A model generated the notes under the pieces. That model made no database searches. It saw only the letters and a list, made by a program, of their open reading frames with translations, and had not been told where the DNA came from. Made by a program: the position numbers and the translations under genes. A DNA stretch of 64,000 nt from an uncultured Candidatus Melainabacteria bacterium (GTDB taxonomy: Bacteria; Cyanobacteriota; Vampirovibrionia; Gastranaerophilales; Gastranaerophilaceae), in contig CAKUXO010000008.1 of NCBI GenBank assembly GCA_934700385.1, forward strand, positions 7,564 to 71,563, written 5' to 3'. Positions 62,006 through 64,000 of the stretch are shown here, piece by piece (position 1 is the stretch's first letter; each line of letters opens with the position of its first letter).

Positions 62006-62830
62006 ATGAGTCAGACAGCAGATATTGATTCATATAAAAAAATAGTTAGATTATCAGATGAAGAATTAACTTCTCTTTGGGAAGAATATCTTGAAAATAA
62101 ATCTGATAAAACTTTAAGAGATAAATTAATTGTTCAATATATTTATCTTGCTCGTTATGTTGTAGGAAGAATTAAAGTTAACTTGCCTGCTTCTTTTTCG
62201 TTTGAAGATATTGTTTCTTTTGGTATTGAAGGCTTAATTGACGCTATTGAAAAATATCACCCTAATAAAGGTGCAAAATTTGAATCTTATGCCTTAATGC
62301 GTATTCGTGGCTCGATTATTGATAAAATTCGTTCTTCAGATTGGCTTCCAAGAACGGTTAGAAAAAAATTAAAAGAAGTTAAAATTGCAAAAGAAAGACT
62401 AAAACAACAAATCGGCAGAGCGCCAACCACAAAAGAAGTGGCAGATGTTTTAGGAATGAGCGAAGAAAAACTAATTGAAATTGAATCAAGCGATGTTAGC
62501 GTTAATTCAATTTATGATAAAAAAGGAACAGGTGAAGATAGCGTTGAAATAATTGACACTATTGAAGATGAGTCCTCTAGCCGTCCTGAAGATGAAATTG
62601 AAAAAACAGACGCTAAAAAAGAACTTGAAATCGCTCTTAAAAAACTTCCTGAAAGAGAAAGAACCCTTTTAGTTTTCTATTATCATGAAAATATGACTCT
62701 TAAAGAAATCGGTGAAGCTATTAATATTTCAGAATCTCGTGTTTGCCAATTACATGCTCAAGCAATTATGAAATTAAGAAATATTTTATCTCAATCAAGA
62801 AGTGAAAGATTATCTAAAAGCATTGTGTAA
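62006..62830 (+). CDS. FliA/WhiG-family RNA polymerase sigma factor
   Basis: A 274-residue group 3 sigma factor. Region 2 has YIYLARYVVGRI, FEDIVSFGIEGLIDAIEKY and FESYALMRIRGSIIDKIRSSDW with LPRTVRKK, the FliA hallmark. Region 3 has GRAPTTKEVADVLGMSEEKL. Region 4 has LPERERTLLVFYYHENMTLKEIG with the recognition helix ISESRVCQLHAQAIMKLR. ATG 62006 is chosen for the family-typical N-terminal length; the ribosome binding site (AAGAGA) is modest. FliA-type factors drive motility or developmental genes, and the target set here is unknown. Confidence 0.9.
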   Translation: MSQTADIDSYKKIVRLSDEELTSLWEEYLENKSDKTLRDKLIVQYIYLARYVVGRIKVNLPASFSFEDIVSFGIEGLIDAIEKYHPNKGAKFESYALMRIRGSIIDKIRSSDWLPRTVRKKLKEVKIAKERLKQQIGRAPTTKEVADVLGMSEEKLIEIESSDVSVNSIYDKKGTGEDSVEIIDTIEDESSSRPEDEIEKTDAKKELEIALKKLPERERTLLVFYYHENMTLKEIGEAINISESRVCQLHAQAIMKLRNILSQSRSERLSKSIV

Positions 62831-62889
62831 AACTTTACATTAATTCATAAGAAAGTTTTTTAATATAATTTCGTGTTAAAATTCAAATT

Positions 62890-64000
62890 ATGAAATACGT
62901 TCCTTTACACATACACACAGAATATTCCCTTTTAGATGGCGCTATTCGTATTCCCGATTTTTATAAATATGCAGCTGAAAATGACATGCCTGCAATTGCA
63001 ATTACAGACCACGGGGTTATGTATGGTTGTGCTGATATGTTTATTGCAAAAAATGAAATGTTATCGCACATGTTATCTGAAGAAGAACAGGAACTTAAAA
63101 AGAAAATTGAAGCCATTAAGCCGATTGTAGGGTGTGAATTTTATATTTGTGATGGTGATGTTATTGAAGATAGAACCAAAAAAACAATGTATCACCTTGT
63201 TTTGCTTGCAAAAAATCAAAACGGTTATCACAACCTTTGTAAACTAGATTCAATTGCAACAACCCAAGGTTATTATTATAAACCTCGTATTAACCATGAA
63301 ATTTTAGAAAAATATAAAGATGACTTAATCTGCCTTTCAGCTTGTATTCAAGGTGAAGTTGCAAGAAACTTTTTAGATGGCAAAGAAGATGTTGCAAAAC
63401 AAAGAGCGCAATATTATAAAGATTTATTTGGAGAAGATTATTATATTGAGCTTCAAGACCATGGCTTAAAAGAGCAAAAAGATTCAAACCCATTTTTAAT
63501 GGAAATAGCTAAAGAGCTTAATATTAAAACAGTTATAACAAATGACTCACACTATCTAAAGGCTCAAGACGCTTCTTGGCATGATACCTTGCTTTGCGAG
63601 CAAACAAAATCATCTAAATCAAACCCAAACAGATTTAAGTTTTCTGTTAATGAATTTTATGTTAAAACCGTCGATGAACTAAGGCAAGCATTTAATTGGA
63701 TGGATGAAGATTATTTTAATCAATGTATTCAAAACACTGTTGATATTGCCGACAAAATCGACTTTAAAATGGATAAATTAGAGTTTGGTAAGACTAAGGA
63801 ATATCTACCAAAATACCCATGCCCAGAAGGATATGACGAAGCAAGCTATTTTGACCATCTTTGTATAGAAGGTTTAAAAAAGCGCTATGGCGACCCTATC
63901 CCTGATAGCATTATAGAGCGCTATGAATATGAAAAAAGCGTTATTTTTAATATGGGTTTTCCTGCTTACTTCCTTTTAACTTGGGATTTTATCAACTGGG
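62890..64000 (+). CDS. dnaE: DNA polymerase III alpha subunit (3' end outside window)
   Basis: The frame is open from ATG 62890 to the window edge (370 codons). It starts MKYVPLHIHTEYSLLDGAI, with the PHP metal-site pattern HxH, and continues AIAITDHGVMYG, PIVGCEFYI, YHLVLLAKNQNGYHNLCKL, CLSACIQGEVAR and TNDSHYL. These are the successive PHP-domain motifs of DnaE, the replicative polymerase. The polymerase palm is not yet reached. No ribosome binding site precedes the ATG. TATAAT (62864-62869) or TAAAAT (62877-62882, 7 nt before ATG) could be the -10 element. Confidence 0.95.
   Translation, partial: MKYVPLHIHTEYSLLDGAIRIPDFYKYAAENDMPAIAITDHGVMYGCADMFIAKNEMLSHMLSEEEQELKKKIEAIKPIVGCEFYICDGDVIEDRTKKTMYHLVLLAKNQNGYHNLCKLDSIATTQGYYYKPRINHEILEKYKDDLICLSACIQGEVARNFLDGKEDVAKQRAQYYKDLFGEDYYIELQDHGLKEQKDSNPFLMEIAKELNIKTVITNDSHYLKAQDASWHDTLLCEQTKSSKSNPNRFKFSVNEFYVKTVDELRQAFNWMDEDYFNQCIQNTVDIADKIDFKMDKLEFGKTKEYLPKYPCPEGYDEASYFDHLCIEGLKKRYGDPIPDSIIERYEYEKSVIFNMGFPAYFLLTWDFINW

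Noticed and set aside
1..64000. Search for insertion sequences, phage genes, integrases, CRISPR arrays, rRNA and tRNA
   Set aside because: No transposase, integrase or structural phage motifs, no rRNA-like stretches and no tRNA cloverleaf were recognised by eye. A tRNAscan and Infernal run would settle this.

Overview
The window is AT-rich, tightly packed bacterial chromosome with no phage, insertion sequence, rRNA or tRNA that I could find. The gene set points to a diderm: an outer-membrane TpsB barrel with its exoprotein, a type IV pilus secretin, and an SLH-domain protein of the kind that ties an outer membrane to peptidoglycan. Alongside these are Firmicute-like and anaerobe-type genes (GatA, Obg, an MntR/DtxR regulator, a HgdB-like protein, three complex I-type membrane subunits). 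This mix best fits the non-photosynthetic sister group of cyanobacteria (Vampirovibrionia/Melainabacteria, probably gut Gastranaerophilales). That is an inference from gene content; no marker phylogeny could be run.

Layout. 1-660: end of a SPOR-domain protein. 0.8-6.4 kb: a divergent two-partner secretion pair (tpsA minus, tpsB plus) around a 352-bp regulatory gap. 6.5-7.5 kb: a protein with a possible ADP-ribosyltransferase-like core. 7.5-14.3 kb: a minus-strand type IV pilus operon (PilP-like, secretin, PilB, PilC). 14.4-17.7 kb: obgE with an upstream unknown, then an autoregulated metalloregulator overlapping a membrane protein. 17.8-20.5 kb: rpsB-tsf with a structured leader, a FlbD-like small protein and maf. 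20.5-23.9 kb: a DppD-type ATPase, a HgdB-like protein and two tandem paralogous membrane proteins. 23.9-25.1 kb: rplJ-rplL behind an L10 leader with attenuator. 25.2-29.5 kb: a small sigma factor, an XRE regulator, and a 1026-residue prepilin-like protein with four tandem Cys-rich repeats. 29.5-35.6 kb: minus-strand run proS, GatD-like, coaX, dut, Ski2-like helicase. 35.7-40.0 kb: very hydrophobic NuoL/M/N-like genes. 40-47.6 kb: ispG, two GT-C glycosyltransferase-like genes around a phosphoesterase, a TPR protein and a 51-codon gene. 47.6-58.1 kb: a membrane protein, gatA, yraN, the SLH protein, a glucan phosphorylase homologue, a DHH phosphoesterase, prs and glmU. 58.3-64 kb: an SDR plus radical SAM pair, zupT, a small exported protein, a FliA-family sigma factor and the 5' end of dnaE.

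How the parts fit. Much of the window concerns the cell surface: TPS exoprotein, type IV pilus machine, giant pseudopilin-like candidate adhesin, SLH anchor and lipid-linked sugar transferases. The rest is housekeeping (translation, nucleotide and cofactor supply, cell-wall precursor GlmU, replication). The observations most worth a second look are: the four-repeat prepilin behind a palindrome-covered promoter next to an XRE regulator; a GatD-like protein that has lost both the Cys and the His of its glutaminase; a glucan phosphorylase homologue with Ser in place of the PLP lysine; a stand-alone nuoLMN-like cluster with eroded motifs; a metalloregulator with mixed MntR/DtxR ligands and two operator-like boxes; and several genes whose -10 box lies only 6-7 nt before the ATG, suggesting leaderless mRNAs.
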